DNA of 64,000 bases from JBHYGK01 sp051859045 (GTDB lineage: Bacteria; Pseudomonadota; Gammaproteobacteria; Xanthomonadales; Xanthomonadaceae). Of this stretch, positions 42,426-50,847 are shown piece after piece. Below the pieces are notes generated by a model that was given only the letters and a program-made list of their open reading frames with translations, was not told the DNA's origin and did no database searches. The number at the start of each line of letters is the position of its first letter. Positions within the stretch are counted from its first letter, which is position 1. The position numbers and the translations under genes were made by a program. The stretch is from contig JBHYGK010000004.1 of the NCBI GenBank assembly GCA_051859045.1, positions 17,925-81,924 of the forward strand. Reading direction: 5' to 3'.

Positions 42426-42989
42426 TTAGAACGAGAAGCGCGGGCCGACGAAGTACTGCTCGTCGCCGTCGATCAGCTTGACGTCGGCCACGACGCCCCA
42501 GGCCTGGTTGAACTTGTACTGGCCGCCGAGGCGGGCATAGAACTCGCCGTCCACGCCCTCGAAGTCCTCGTAGCCGGCCAGCAGGTGGCCCTCGAGGTTG
42601 TCGGTCAGCGCGCTGCGCACCCCCACTTCGGTGAAGTAGCCGTCGTTGCTGCCGGCGCTGAAGCCGAACGCGTCGACGTCGATCTCCTGGTAGGCGACGC
42701 GCGCCACGAGGTCGGTGCTGGTGCTCAGGGAGTGGTTGAAGCCCACGCCGAAGTGCCAGACGTCGGCGTCGACGTCCACGCCGTCGAGCTCCTGGGTGTT
42801 CCAGCCGCCGAAGAGGTGGAAGCTGTCGGAGACCGCGACCGAGCCGTTCACGGCCACGCCGTCGGCGTCGATGTCGGACTGGGTGTTGAGGTAGCCACCC
42901 TCGACGTAGGAATAGTCGAGCTCGCCGGCGGACGCGGTGGCGACGGGCAGGGCGGCCAGGACGGCGAGGGTGAGCAGGATGCGCTTCAT
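42426..42989 (-). CDS. Ax21-family outer-membrane protein, copy 1
   Basis: A 187-residue beta-barrel protein. Signal peptide at residues 1-21 ('MKRILLTLAVLAALPVATASA'). The mature start 'GELDYSYVEGGYLNTQSDIDADG', the many alternating strands and the terminal 'YFVGPRFSF' match Ax21/OmpO proteins of Xanthomonas and Stenotrophomonas. The final Phe is the outer-membrane assembly signal. Older claims that Ax21 is a secreted signal were withdrawn; a structural or porin-like outer-membrane role is more likely. It is a tandem paralogue of the next gene. Confidence 0.85.
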   Translation of the reverse strand: MKRILLTLAVLAALPVATASAGELDYSYVEGGYLNTQSDIDADGVAVNGSVAVSDSFHLFGGWNTQELDGVDVDADVWHFGVGFNHSLSTSTDLVARVAYQEIDVDAFGFSAGSNDGYFTEVGVRSALTDNLEGHLLAGYEDFEGVDGEFYARLGGQYKFNQAWGVVADVKLIDGDEQYFVGPRFSF

Positions 42990-43063
42990 CGGGAAAGCCT
43001 CTCTAGTCGTTGTGGACCGCGTGGTGCGGTGGGCGGAGTATTGGCGGGCCGCCGAAACGCCCC

Positions 43064-43087
43064 CTGAACGCGGCCGGAGGCGTTCAG
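43064..43087. repeat. Inverted repeat upstream of Ax21-family copy 1
   Basis: Arms CTGAACGC and GCGTTCAG with an 8-base spacer, about 75 bases before the ATG at 42989. It may be a dimeric operator. It is absent upstream of copy 2, so the two copies may be regulated differently. Confidence 0.5.
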
Positions 43088-43126
43088 GAGCCGGTCATTC
43101 CGCCGGCCTCGCCGGGCCCGGAACGA

Positions 43127-43153
43127 GGAAGCCCGGCGCGAGGCCGGGCTTCC
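43127..43153 (-). terminator. Terminator downstream of Ax21-family copy 2
   Basis: An 11-bp perfect stem GGAAGCCCGGC/GCCGGGCTTCC with a five-base loop, followed on the minus strand by TCGTTCC, 24 bases after the copy 2 stop. Confidence 0.65.
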
Positions 43154-43176
43154 AGGTGCCGCGATGGAGCGATGGA

Positions 43177-43731
43177 TCAGAACGAGAAGCGCGGGCCGAT
43201 GAAGAACTCGGCGTAGCTGTCGGGCTTCTTCGCGTCGACCACGATGCCCCAGTTCTGGTTGATGTTGGCCTGGAAGCCGACGCGCACGTAGTGCTCACCG
43301 CGGAAGCTCTCGAACTTGTCGTAGCCGGCGAGGATGTAGCCCTCGAAGTTCGGGTTCAGCTGGCCGCGCAGGCCGACCTCGGCGAAGTAGCCGTCCTGGG
43401 CCTCGGTGTTGGCCAGGTCGGTGTCGAGGCGCTGGTAGCCGGCGCGCGCGACGAAGTCGGTGTTGCCGAACACGCCGAGGTTGTAGCCGCCGCCGACGCG
43501 GGCGCGCTCGAGCGCGACGCCGGTGTTGTGGATGTCGCCCAGCGAGTAGCCGCCGAAGACGCTGAAGTTCTCGGTGATGGCGTACGAGCCGTTCAGGGCG
43601 CCGCCCTCGACGCGCGGGTCGACGTCGACCAGGTTGTAGCCGGCCTCGACGTAGGAGTAGGAGAGCTCCGCGGCGTTGGCGGCGAAGGGCAGGACGGAGA
43701 GGGCCGCGAGGGCCAGCAGCTGACGCTTCAT
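43177..43731 (-). CDS. Ax21-family outer-membrane protein, copy 2
   Basis: A 184-residue paralogue of copy 1. Signal peptide at residues 1-20, mature start 'AELSYSYVEAGYNLVDVDPRVEGG', predicted eight or so strands, and terminal 'FFIGPRFSF'. Shared blocks with copy 1 include 'FSVFGGYSLGDIHN', 'GYFAEVGLRGQL' and 'ILAGYDKFE'. The two upstream regions share GGAATGACC and ATACTCCGC elements at different spacings. Both are likely abundant surface proteins; the division of labour is unknown. Confidence 0.85.
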   Translation of the reverse strand: MKRQLLALAALSVLPFAANAAELSYSYVEAGYNLVDVDPRVEGGALNGSYAITENFSVFGGYSLGDIHNTGVALERARVGGGYNLGVFGNTDFVARAGYQRLDTDLANTEAQDGYFAEVGLRGQLNPNFEGYILAGYDKFESFRGEHYVRVGFQANINQNWGIVVDAKKPDSYAEFFIGPRFSF

Positions 43732-43871
43732 GGGGGAAAGCCTTTCTTGGGATGTCGTTATTGGTGATATCGCGCCCGCCGGGTGTCCCAGCGGGCCGCG
43801 GAGTATCCGGACGCGTCGCCGCGCTGCCTAGCCGCCAGAGGTCATTCCGCGGATTCCCGCTCAGCGCAGGC

Positions 43872-44336
43872 TCAGGTTGCGCCGGCGAACCCCGCCTGCC
43901 GCCAGGCCTCGAACACCGCCACCGCGACCGCGTTGGACAGGTTCAGGCTGCGGTTGCCCGGGCGCATCGGCAGGCGCACGCGCGCCTCCTCGGGCAGCGC
44001 GTCGACCACGTCGTCGGGCAGGCCGCGGGTCTCGCAGCCGAACAGCAGCGCGTCGTCGTCGCGGTAGGCGATCTCGTCGTGCCGGCGCCGGCCGCGGGTG
44101 GTGTAGGCCAGCACGCGCGGATGGCCGAGCGCGTCGAGGCAGGCCTCGAGGCTCGCGTGCACGCGCACCCGCGCGTACTCGTGGTAGTCGAGGCCGGCGC
44201 GCCGGAGGCGGGCGTCGTCGAGGGTGAAGCCGAGCGGCTCGACCAGGTGCAGCCCGGCGCCGGTGTTGGCGCACAGCCGGATGATGTTGCCGGTGTTGGG
44301 CGGGATCTCGGGCTGCAGCAGGATGACGTCGGGCAT
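43872..44336 (-). CDS. trmL: tRNA (cytidine(34)-2'-O)-methyltransferase TrmL
   Basis: A 154-residue SPOUT-class enzyme that 2'-O-methylates the wobble nucleotide of two tRNA-Leu species. 'VILLQPEIPPNTGNIIRLCANTGAGLHLVEPLGF' begins the knot; 'LLFGCETRGLPDDVV' and 'RLPMRPGNRSLNLSNAVAVAVFEAWRQAGF' complete the SAM-binding knot with the Asn-Leu-Ser-Asn motif. Length equals that of E. coli TrmL (157). Its stop is about 140 bases from the start of Ax21 copy 2. Confidence 0.96.
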   Translation of the reverse strand: MPDVILLQPEIPPNTGNIIRLCANTGAGLHLVEPLGFTLDDARLRRAGLDYHEYARVRVHASLEACLDALGHPRVLAYTTRGRRRHDEIAYRDDDALLFGCETRGLPDDVVDALPEEARVRLPMRPGNRSLNLSNAVAVAVFEAWRQAGFAGAT

Positions 44337-44363
44337 GCCGCGGATGATAGCCGCGGCGGGGCC

Positions 44364-45173
44364 TCAGGCGCCGACGCGGCAGCTCGCCAGCGCCTCGCCG
44401 GCGGCGGCGTCCCAGGCCTCGGCGGGCGGCGCGGGCGGCGGCGGCGCGAAGTCGATCCGCGCGAGCAGCGGGTCGCCGTCGGCGTCGCGGATGTTGCTCA
44501 GGCCCTCGTAGCGCAGCAGCCGGCGGTCGCGGGCGTCGTAGGCGACGTCGATCTGCGGCGCGATCCAGGCCAGCCAGCCGCCCAGCGTCAGCCGGAAGCG
44601 CTGGGCCGGCACGCCGTCGATGTCGCCGGGGCCCAGGCCGCGCACGCGGAAGCCCAGCGCCTCGAGCCGCGACGGCACGACGAAGTCGATCCGGGCTTCG
44701 CCGGCCGGTACCAGCGTGTCCCAGTGCCGGCGGATGAACTCGTCGAAGCCCGCGTCCGCGACCAGCGACGGCGAGGCCGCGAGCGGGCCGCTGCGCTCGG
44801 GCGCGGCGGCGGTCTCGCGCACCAGCGCCCGCGCGGCCGCGCCCTCGCGCGCGAGGCCCTCGCGGTAGCCGGTGCGGGCATCGTCGAGCACGAAGGCCGG
44901 CGCGAGCGCCGCGCCCGCGTAGTCCACGCGCTTGCGCGCGAAGGCGGTGCCGTCGGCGCAGCGGTAGGTGACCAGGCGCTCGCGCAGGGCCCCGTCGGCG
45001 TAGCGCAGCAGGTGCTCCTCGCGGTAGAGCAGGCGGCCGTCCTCCGCGTCGCGCGCGTCGGCGCGCTCCGCGGCCAGGGTGATGGCGCCCGCGTCGCCGG
45101 CGGCCGCCGGCGGCGCGACGGCGAGGCAGAGCGCGAGCAGCAGCGGGCGGGCGGTCGGGAGCGGGGCAGGCAT
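44364..45173 (-). CDS. Secreted hypothetical protein
   Basis: A 269-residue exported protein. Signal peptide about residues 1-25. The mature part has a repeated pattern of charged beta-strands ('GRLLYREEHLLRYADGALRERLVTYRCADGTAFARKRVDYA', 'FRLTLGGWLAWIAPQIDVAYDARDRRLLRYEGLSNI'), which resembles DUF3108-like or outer-membrane lipid-binding folds. A definite family was not identified. It is upstream of trmL on the same strand (27 bases), possibly co-transcribed, and divergent from the M16 peptidase. Confidence 0.7.
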   Translation of the reverse strand: MPAPLPTARPLLLALCLAVAPPAAAGDAGAITLAAERADARDAEDGRLLYREEHLLRYADGALRERLVTYRCADGTAFARKRVDYAGAALAPAFVLDDARTGYREGLAREGAAARALVRETAAAPERSGPLAASPSLVADAGFDEFIRRHWDTLVPAGEARIDFVVPSRLEALGFRVRGLGPGDIDGVPAQRFRLTLGGWLAWIAPQIDVAYDARDRRLLRYEGLSNIRDADGDPLLARIDFAPPPPAPPAEAWDAAAGEALASCRVGA

Positions 45174-45332
45174 GCGGGCGAGCCTAGTCGAGCGCCGGGT
45201 CGGCTGCGCGTGAAGCGCGCCCGGCGTGCCGGATAGGCCATTGGTCACGGGTGTCCGGGGGGCGAAGCGTGGTTAGGATGCGGGCCTCCCCGGACGCCCG
45301 TCCGGGTCGACTCCCTGCAGAGGTGAAGGTCC

Positions 45333-48167
45333 ATGTCCAAGGCTCCCCGTCGGCTCCGCGCCGGTGCTCTCTTCCTCGCGCTGTCCTCCGCGCTCGGTTC
45401 CGCCGCCGCCACCGAGGTCGACATCCCCTACGAGACCTTCACCCTGCCCAACGGCCTGCGCGTCGTCGTGCACGAGGACCGCAAGGCCCCGGTGGTCGCG
45501 GTCAACGTCTGGTACCACGTGGGCTCGAAGGACGAGCGCCCGGGCAAGACCGGCTTCGCGCACCTCTTCGAGCACCTGATGTTCCAGGGCTCCGAGAACC
45601 ACGACGGCGAGTTCTTCGAGCCCTTCCAGCTGGTCGGCGCGACCAACCAGAACGGCACCACCAACAACGACCGCACCAACTACTTCCAGAACGTGCCGAC
45701 CACGGCGCTGGAAATGGCGCTGTTCATGGAGTCCGACCGCATGGGCCACCTGCTCGGCGCGGTGACCCAGGAGGCGCTCGACGAGCAGCGCGGCGTGGTC
45801 CAGAACGAGAAGCGCCAGCGCGAGAACCAGCCCTACGGCCAGGCCTGGGACGCGCTCTCGCGCGCCAGCTACCCGGCGGGCCACCCGTACTCCTGGAGCG
45901 TGATCGGCTCGATGGCCGACCTCAACGCCGCCTCGATGACCGACGTGCAGGACTGGTTCCGCGCCTGGTACGGCCCGAACAACGCGGTGCTGGTGCTCGC
46001 TGGCGACATCGACGTCGAGACCGCGCGCGCCCAGGTCGAGCGCTACTTCGGCGACATCCCGGCCGGCCCGACCCTGCCGCAGCCCGAGGTCGACGTGGCC
46101 CGGCGCACCGAGCGCACCCGCGAGGTGCTCAACGACCGCGTCCCGCAGGCCCGCATCTACCGCAGCTGGAACGTCGCCGAGTTCGGCAACCCCGACGTCG
46201 AGCGCCTGCAGCTGGTCGCCCAGGTGCTCGGCGGCAGCCGCACCTCGCGCCTCAACACCCGCCTCGTGCACGAGGAGCGCCTGGTCGACAGCGTCTCGGC
46301 CTTCATGGCCGACAACCAGCTCGGCGGCAACTTCATCCTGGTCGCCCAGGTCAAGCAGGGCGTCGACCCGGCCGTGGTCGAGGCCGCGATGGACGAGGAG
46401 CTGGCGCGCCTGATCGCCGACGGCCCGACCGACGAGGAGCTCGAGCAGGCCCGCACCGTGTTCGAGGCCGGCTTCATCCGCGGCATCGAGCGCGTGGGCG
46501 GCTTCGGCGGCAAGTCCGACGTGCTCGCCTCGTGCATGGTGTTCGCCGGCGACCCGGGCTGCTTCCGCGAGAGCCTGCGCCTGATCGAGGCCGCCACCGC
46601 CGGCGAGGTCCAGGCCGCGGCCGCGAACTGGCTCGCCACCGGTGACCACACCCTGGTGGTGGTCCCGGGCGAGCGCCCGCCGTCGCCGCCGGACGTGCGC
46701 TCGGTGCCGGTCGACGGCGAGGACACGGCCATCCAGCACCCGCCGGTGGACCCGCGCTTCCGCACCATCGCCTCCGACGTCGACCGCTCGCAGGGCGTGC
46801 CGCAGACCACCGAGTTCCCGCAGCTCAGCTTCCCGGCGCTGCAGCGCGCCACGCTGTCCAACGGCATGCAGGTGGTGCTGGCCGAGCGCCACGACGTGCC
46901 GGTGGTGCAGTTCAGCATGGAGATCCCGGGCGGCTACTCGGCCGACCAGGGCCGCAAGCTGGGCACCGCGAGCTTCGCGATGAGCATGCTCGACGACGGC
47001 GCCGGCGGCCGCAGCGCGCTGCAGCTCGGCGCCGAGATCGAGGCGCTGGGCGCCAACATCGGCGCGGGCGCGTCGCTCGATGGCTCGAACATCTACCTCT
47101 CCGCGATCAAGGAGAAGCTCGACGAGTCGCTGGCGCTGTGGGCCGACGTGGTCCGCCGCCCGGACTTCGCCGAGGCCGAGATGGAGCGCGTCCGCGCCCA
47201 GTGGATCGCCGGCATCGCCCAGGAGAAGGCGCGCCCGGACGCCATCCCGCTGCGCCTGCTGCCGCCGCTGATGTATGGCGAGGGCCACCCGTACGCGATC
47301 CCGTTCACCGGCACCGGCACCACCGAGTCGATCGCCTCGCTGACCCGCCAGGACCTGCTGGACTTCCACGCCGAGCAGGTCCGCCCGGACCGCGCGACGC
47401 TGATCGTCGTGGGCGACACCACGCTCGGGGAGATCGTGCCGAAGCTCGAGGCGGTGTTCGCCGACTGGCGCGCCGAGGGCACCCCGGTGCCCGCCCCGAC
47501 CCTGCCCGAGGTCGCGCTGCCGACCGGCTCGCGGGTGTACCTGGTCGACCAGCCGGGCGCCAGCCAGGCCAACATCCTCGTCGGCCAGGCCGTGCCGTCC
47601 ACGCGCGATGACGGCGCGCTGGACTTCGACATCGCCAACGGCGTCATCGGCGGCACCTTCACCTCGCGCCTGAACATGAACCTGCGCGAGGACAAGAGCT
47701 GGTCCTACGGCGTGCGCAGCTTCACCCAGGGCGCGATCGGCCAGCGGCCGTGGATCGTCTCGGCGCCGGTGCAGATCGACCGCACGGCCGACTCGCTGGC
47801 CGAGATGCGCCGCGAGATCACCGAGTTCGCCGCCGGCACCCGCCCGGCCGACGCCGACGAGGTGGGCCGCGTCACCGCCGGCAACGTGCGCGCCCTGCCG
47901 GGCTCGTACGAGACCGCCGGCGCGGTGATGGGCGCGATCGGCGGCATCCTGCGCTACGGCCGCCCGGACGACTACGTGGCCCGCTACCAGGCCCGCAACG
48001 AGTCGATCACGGTCGACGAGGTGAACGCCTCGGCCCGCCAGATCAACCCGGACGCCCTGCTGTGGGTGGTCGTCGGCGACCTCTCCAAGATCGAGGAGCC
48101 CGTGCGGGCCCTCGGCCTCGGCGAGGTGCAGGTGATCGACGCCGACGGCAACCCCGTCGAGCGCTGA
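45333..48167 (+). CDS. Periplasmic M16-family zinc peptidase (two-domain)
   Basis: A 944-residue exported peptidase. Signal peptide about 1-28. The N-terminal M16 half has the inverted zinc motif 'GFAHLFEHLMFQGSENHDG' (HxxEH) and the downstream Glu in 'EQRGVVQNEKRQRENQPYG'. The C-terminal half ('LSNGMQVVLAERHDVPVVQFSMEIPGGYSADQ') is the inactive partner domain that completes the chamber. This matches pitrilysin-like peptidases of about 900 residues that clear small peptides. An AGAGGTGAAGG site precedes the ATG. A strong hairpin follows its stop. Confidence 0.94.
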   Translation: MSKAPRRLRAGALFLALSSALGSAAATEVDIPYETFTLPNGLRVVVHEDRKAPVVAVNVWYHVGSKDERPGKTGFAHLFEHLMFQGSENHDGEFFEPFQLVGATNQNGTTNNDRTNYFQNVPTTALEMALFMESDRMGHLLGAVTQEALDEQRGVVQNEKRQRENQPYGQAWDALSRASYPAGHPYSWSVIGSMADLNAASMTDVQDWFRAWYGPNNAVLVLAGDIDVETARAQVERYFGDIPAGPTLPQPEVDVARRTERTREVLNDRVPQARIYRSWNVAEFGNPDVERLQLVAQVLGGSRTSRLNTRLVHEERLVDSVSAFMADNQLGGNFILVAQVKQGVDPAVVEAAMDEELARLIADGPTDEELEQARTVFEAGFIRGIERVGGFGGKSDVLASCMVFAGDPGCFRESLRLIEAATAGEVQAAAANWLATGDHTLVVVPGERPPSPPDVRSVPVDGEDTAIQHPPVDPRFRTIASDVDRSQGVPQTTEFPQLSFPALQRATLSNGMQVVLAERHDVPVVQFSMEIPGGYSADQGRKLGTASFAMSMLDDGAGGRSALQLGAEIEALGANIGAGASLDGSNIYLSAIKEKLDESLALWADVVRRPDFAEAEMERVRAQWIAGIAQEKARPDAIPLRLLPPLMYGEGHPYAIPFTGTGTTESIASLTRQDLLDFHAEQVRPDRATLIVVGDTTLGEIVPKLEAVFADWRAEGTPVPAPTLPEVALPTGSRVYLVDQPGASQANILVGQAVPSTRDDGALDFDIANGVIGGTFTSRLNMNLREDKSWSYGVRSFTQGAIGQRPWIVSAPVQIDRTADSLAEMRREITEFAAGTRPADADEVGRVTAGNVRALPGSYETAGAVMGAIGGILRYGRPDDYVARYQARNESITVDEVNASARQINPDALLWVVVGDLSKIEEPVRALGLGEVQVIDADGNPVER

Positions 48168-48188
48168 TCCCGGCGCGACACATGAATG

Positions 48189-48212
48189 GCGCCGGGCCGT
48201 CGGGCCCGGCGC
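48189..48212. repeat. Hairpin just after the M16 peptidase gene
   Basis: A 10-bp stem GCGCCGGGCC/GGCCCGGCGC with a four-base loop, 21 bases past the stop. It has no U-tract of its own; it lies before the stronger hairpin at 48227. Confidence 0.5.
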
Positions 48213-48226
48213 GCATTGCCGGCACG

Positions 48227-48263
48227 GGCGGGCGGGGATCACAATCCCCGCCCGCCTGCGTTT
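48227..48263 (+). terminator. Terminator between the M16 peptidase and the DUF4156 gene
   Basis: A perfect 13-bp stem (48227-48239 and 48244-48256) with loop CACA, followed by TGCGTTT. It should end the M16 transcript; the next gene starts 38 bases on and may have readthrough or an internal promoter. Confidence 0.6.
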
Positions 48264-48300
48264 GAACGCCCGGCTTCCCCCGCTTCCCGAGGACTTCCCG

Positions 48301-48708
48301 ATGCGCCGTTCCCTGCCCCTTGCCTTCGCCACGGCCGCCCTCGCCAGCCTGCTCGCCGGCGGCTGCGTCTGGGTCAAGCTCGATGCCCCCGCCTCGGCCA
48401 TCCGGGTCGCCCGCGCCGACGAATCCCTGCAGGCCTGCACCCGCCGCGGCGAGATCGCGGTGTCGGTGAAGGACGAGGTGGCCCTGTACCGCCGCAACCC
48501 GATCAAGGTCCAGGACGAGCTCGAGACCCTGGCCCGCAACGAGGCCGCCGGCCTGGGCGCCGACACCCTGCAGCCGGTCGACCAGCCCAGCGGCGGCGAG
48601 CAGCGCTTCGTCGCCTACGTCTGCGGCGCGGGCCTCGCGCCCGCCCGCCCGGCCCCGGCGGACCGCCCCGCCGACGGCGAGGCCGAGACCTTCCCGATCG
48701 ACGGCTGA
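48301..48708 (+). CDS. DUF4156-type putative lipoprotein
   Basis: A 135-residue exported protein. The signal region ends with 'LASLLAGGC', a near-lipobox with Cys at residue 22. It continues 'VWVKLDAPASAIRVARADESLQACTRRGEIAVSVKDEV' and 'ELETLARNEAAGLGADTLQPV', which matches DUF4156 (YjeI-like) lipoproteins. The family role is unknown. The ATG at 48301 has a GAGG site; an earlier in-frame TTG would add 13 residues. The tail is Pro/Ala-rich. Confidence 0.75.
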   Translation: MRRSLPLAFATAALASLLAGGCVWVKLDAPASAIRVARADESLQACTRRGEIAVSVKDEVALYRRNPIKVQDELETLARNEAAGLGADTLQPVDQPSGGEQRFVAYVCGAGLAPARPAPADRPADGEAETFPIDG

Positions 48709-48831
48709 TCCCCGCCGCGCGCGGCGCCCCGGCCCCGGCCGGGCGCCTCGTCGCCCGGGCTCGCCTTGCGGCTGGTGGGCGAGTCCTGTAGCGTTCGACG
48801 GCTTGTTTTCCTGCCTCGAGCGACGCCGCCC

Positions 48832-49848
48832 ATGCTGTTCCAGCACGTCTCCATCGCCGGTCTGTCCCATATCGACGCCCCGGTGTCGATCACGTCCGCC
48901 GAGATCAACGCCCGCCTCGCGCCCACCATGGAGCGCCTCGGCATCAAGGCCGACGTCCTGCAGGACGTGGCCGGCATCTTCGCGCGCCGCATGTGGAACG
49001 AGGGCGTGCTCGCCTCCGACGCCGCCACGATGGCCGCCGAGGCCGCGCTGGCCGACGCCGGCATCCCGCGCGAGCGGGTCGGCCTGCTGGTCAGCACCTC
49101 GGTCAGCCGCGACTACCTCGAGCCCAGCACGGCCTCGATCGTCTGCGGCAACCTCGGCCTGAGCGACCACTGCCAGAACTTCGACGTCGCCAACGCCTGC
49201 CTCGCGTTCCTCAACGGCATGGACATCGCCAGCCGCATGATCGAGCACGGCGAGATCGACTACGCCCTGGTCGTCGACGGCGAGACCGCCAACCTCGTGT
49301 ACGAGAAGACGATGGAGCGCATGTGCCGCGCCGACGTCACCGAGGAGGAGTTCCGCAACGAATTCGCCTCGCTGACGCTGGGCTCCGGCGCCGCCGCCAT
49401 GGTCCTGGCGCGCACCGAGCTGGTGCCGGAGGCCCCGCGCTACCGCGGCGGCGTCACCCGCGCCGCCACCGAGTGGAACGGCCTGTGCCGCGGCAACCTC
49501 GACCGCATGGTCACCGACACCCGGATGCTGCTGATCGAGGGCCTCAAGCTCGCCCAGAAGACCTTCCTGGCCGCGCGCTCCGCGCTGGGCTGGGTGGTCG
49601 ACGAAATGGACGAGTTCGTGATCCACCAGGTCAGCCGCCCGCACACCGAGGCCTTCCTCAAGGCCTTCGGCATCGATCCGCGGAAGGTGCACACGATCTT
49701 CCACGAGCACGGCAACATCGGCCCGGCCTCGGTGCCGATCGTGCTGTCGAAGCTCCGGCAGATGGGCCGCCTGCGCAAGGGCCAGCGCGTCGCGCTGCTC
49801 GGCATCGGGTCGGGCCTGAACTGCTCGATGGCCGAAGTCGTCTGGTGA
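48832..49848 (+). CDS. oleA: OleA, acyl-CoA head-to-head condensing enzyme
   Basis: A 338-residue thiolase-fold enzyme that joins two fatty acyl-CoA chains into a 2-alkyl-3-keto acid, the first step of long-chain olefin synthesis. Catalytic Cys123 is in 'NACLAFLNG'; 'FVIHQVSRPHTE' holds the His and 'HEHGNIGPASVP' the Asn. Glu97 in 'DYLEPST' matches the Glu that enters the partner subunit's active site in Xanthomonas OleA (offset of 20 in the crystal numbering). Length equals the known OleA. It is the first gene of oleABCD. Confidence 0.95.
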   Translation: MLFQHVSIAGLSHIDAPVSITSAEINARLAPTMERLGIKADVLQDVAGIFARRMWNEGVLASDAATMAAEAALADAGIPRERVGLLVSTSVSRDYLEPSTASIVCGNLGLSDHCQNFDVANACLAFLNGMDIASRMIEHGEIDYALVVDGETANLVYEKTMERMCRADVTEEEFRNEFASLTLGSGAAAMVLARTELVPEAPRYRGGVTRAATEWNGLCRGNLDRMVTDTRMLLIEGLKLAQKTFLAARSALGWVVDEMDEFVIHQVSRPHTEAFLKAFGIDPRKVHTIFHEHGNIGPASVPIVLSKLRQMGRLRKGQRVALLGIGSGLNCSMAEVVW

Positions 49849-50783
49849 GCCTCACCCGCACCGCCGAGCAGGCGCGCGTGCTCGCGCGCGGCCCGTTCCC
49901 CGACTATCCCTTCGAGCCGCGCCGCTTCGACCGCGGCCAGGGCATCGAGATGTCGTGGCTCGACGAGGGCCCGCGCGACGCCGAGCCGGTGGTGATGCTG
50001 CACGGCAACCCGTCGTGGAGCTACTACTGGCGCAAGCTGGTGCTGGGCCTGCGCAGCGACTACCGCTGCATCGTGCCCGACCACGTCGGCATGGGCTTCT
50101 CCGACAAGCCCGGCGACGACCGCTACGCCTACACCCTGCAGTCGCGCGTCGACGACCTCGAGCGCCTGCTCGACCACGCCGGCGTGGGCGACAACGTCAC
50201 CCTCGCGGTGCACGACTGGGGCGGCATGATCGGCTTCGGCTGGGCGCTCAAGCACGCCGCGCGGGTCAAGCGCCTGGTGGTGCTCAACACGTCCTCGTTC
50301 CCGCTGCCGGCCGCCAAGGCGATGCCGTGGCAGCTCAAGCTGGGCCGCGACTCCAAGCTGGGCGCGCTGCTGATCCGTGGTGCCAACGCCTTCGCCGCCG
50401 GCGCCGCGCTGATCGGCACCGAGCAGCGCATGGACGCCGCGGTGCGCCACGCCTACACCGCGCCCTACGACAGCTGGGACAACCGCATCGCCACGCTGCG
50501 CTTCGTGCAGGACATCCCGCTGGAGCCGGGCGACGCCGCCTGGTCGCTGGTGGAGCGCGCGGGCCAGGCCCTGCCGTCGTTCGCCGACCGCCCGGCCTTC
50601 CTCGGCTGGGGCCTGAAGGACTTCGTGTTCGACCACCACTTCCTCGACGGCTTCCGCGCCGCGCTGCCGGACGCCACCGAGCTGGTGTTCCCGGACGCGG
50701 GGCACTACGTGCTCGAGGAGCGCGCCGACGCGCTGGTGCCGGCGATCCGCGAGTTCCTCACGCGCCATCCCCTGACCGCCTGA
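49845..50783 (+). CDS. oleB: OleB, beta-lactone decarboxylase
   Basis: A 312-residue alpha/beta hydrolase of the haloalkane dehalogenase group. 'MLHGNPSWSYYWRKLV' is the oxyanion and halide-like Asn-Pro-Ser-Trp region; the nucleophile Asp124 is in 'VHDWGGMIG'; the His is in 'FPDAGHYVLEE'. OleB removes CO2 from the beta-lactone made by OleC, giving the cis-olefin. The GTG start overlaps the oleA stop (GTGA), so translation is likely coupled. Confidence 0.92.
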   Translation: MSLTRTAEQARVLARGPFPDYPFEPRRFDRGQGIEMSWLDEGPRDAEPVVMLHGNPSWSYYWRKLVLGLRSDYRCIVPDHVGMGFSDKPGDDRYAYTLQSRVDDLERLLDHAGVGDNVTLAVHDWGGMIGFGWALKHAARVKRLVVLNTSSFPLPAAKAMPWQLKLGRDSKLGALLIRGANAFAAGAALIGTEQRMDAAVRHAYTAPYDSWDNRIATLRFVQDIPLEPGDAAWSLVERAGQALPSFADRPAFLGWGLKDFVFDHHFLDGFRAALPDATELVFPDAGHYVLEERADALVPAIREFLTRHPLTA

Positions 50784-50847
50784 GGCCGAGGCGCGGCGCG
50801 CCGACGCCGCGCCGCCGCCCGCGGCGACCCGCGACGAGGCCAGCGCC

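Noticed and set aside
48722..48746. A hairpin before oleA as a strong terminator
   Set aside because: The stem has a one-base bulge and is followed by TCGTCGCC without a U-tract; it may be chance in GC-rich DNA.
48766..48792. A sigma70 promoter for oleA (TTGCGG and TGTAGC)
   Set aside because: The spacer is only 15 bases and both boxes are weak, so it is not listed as a feature.
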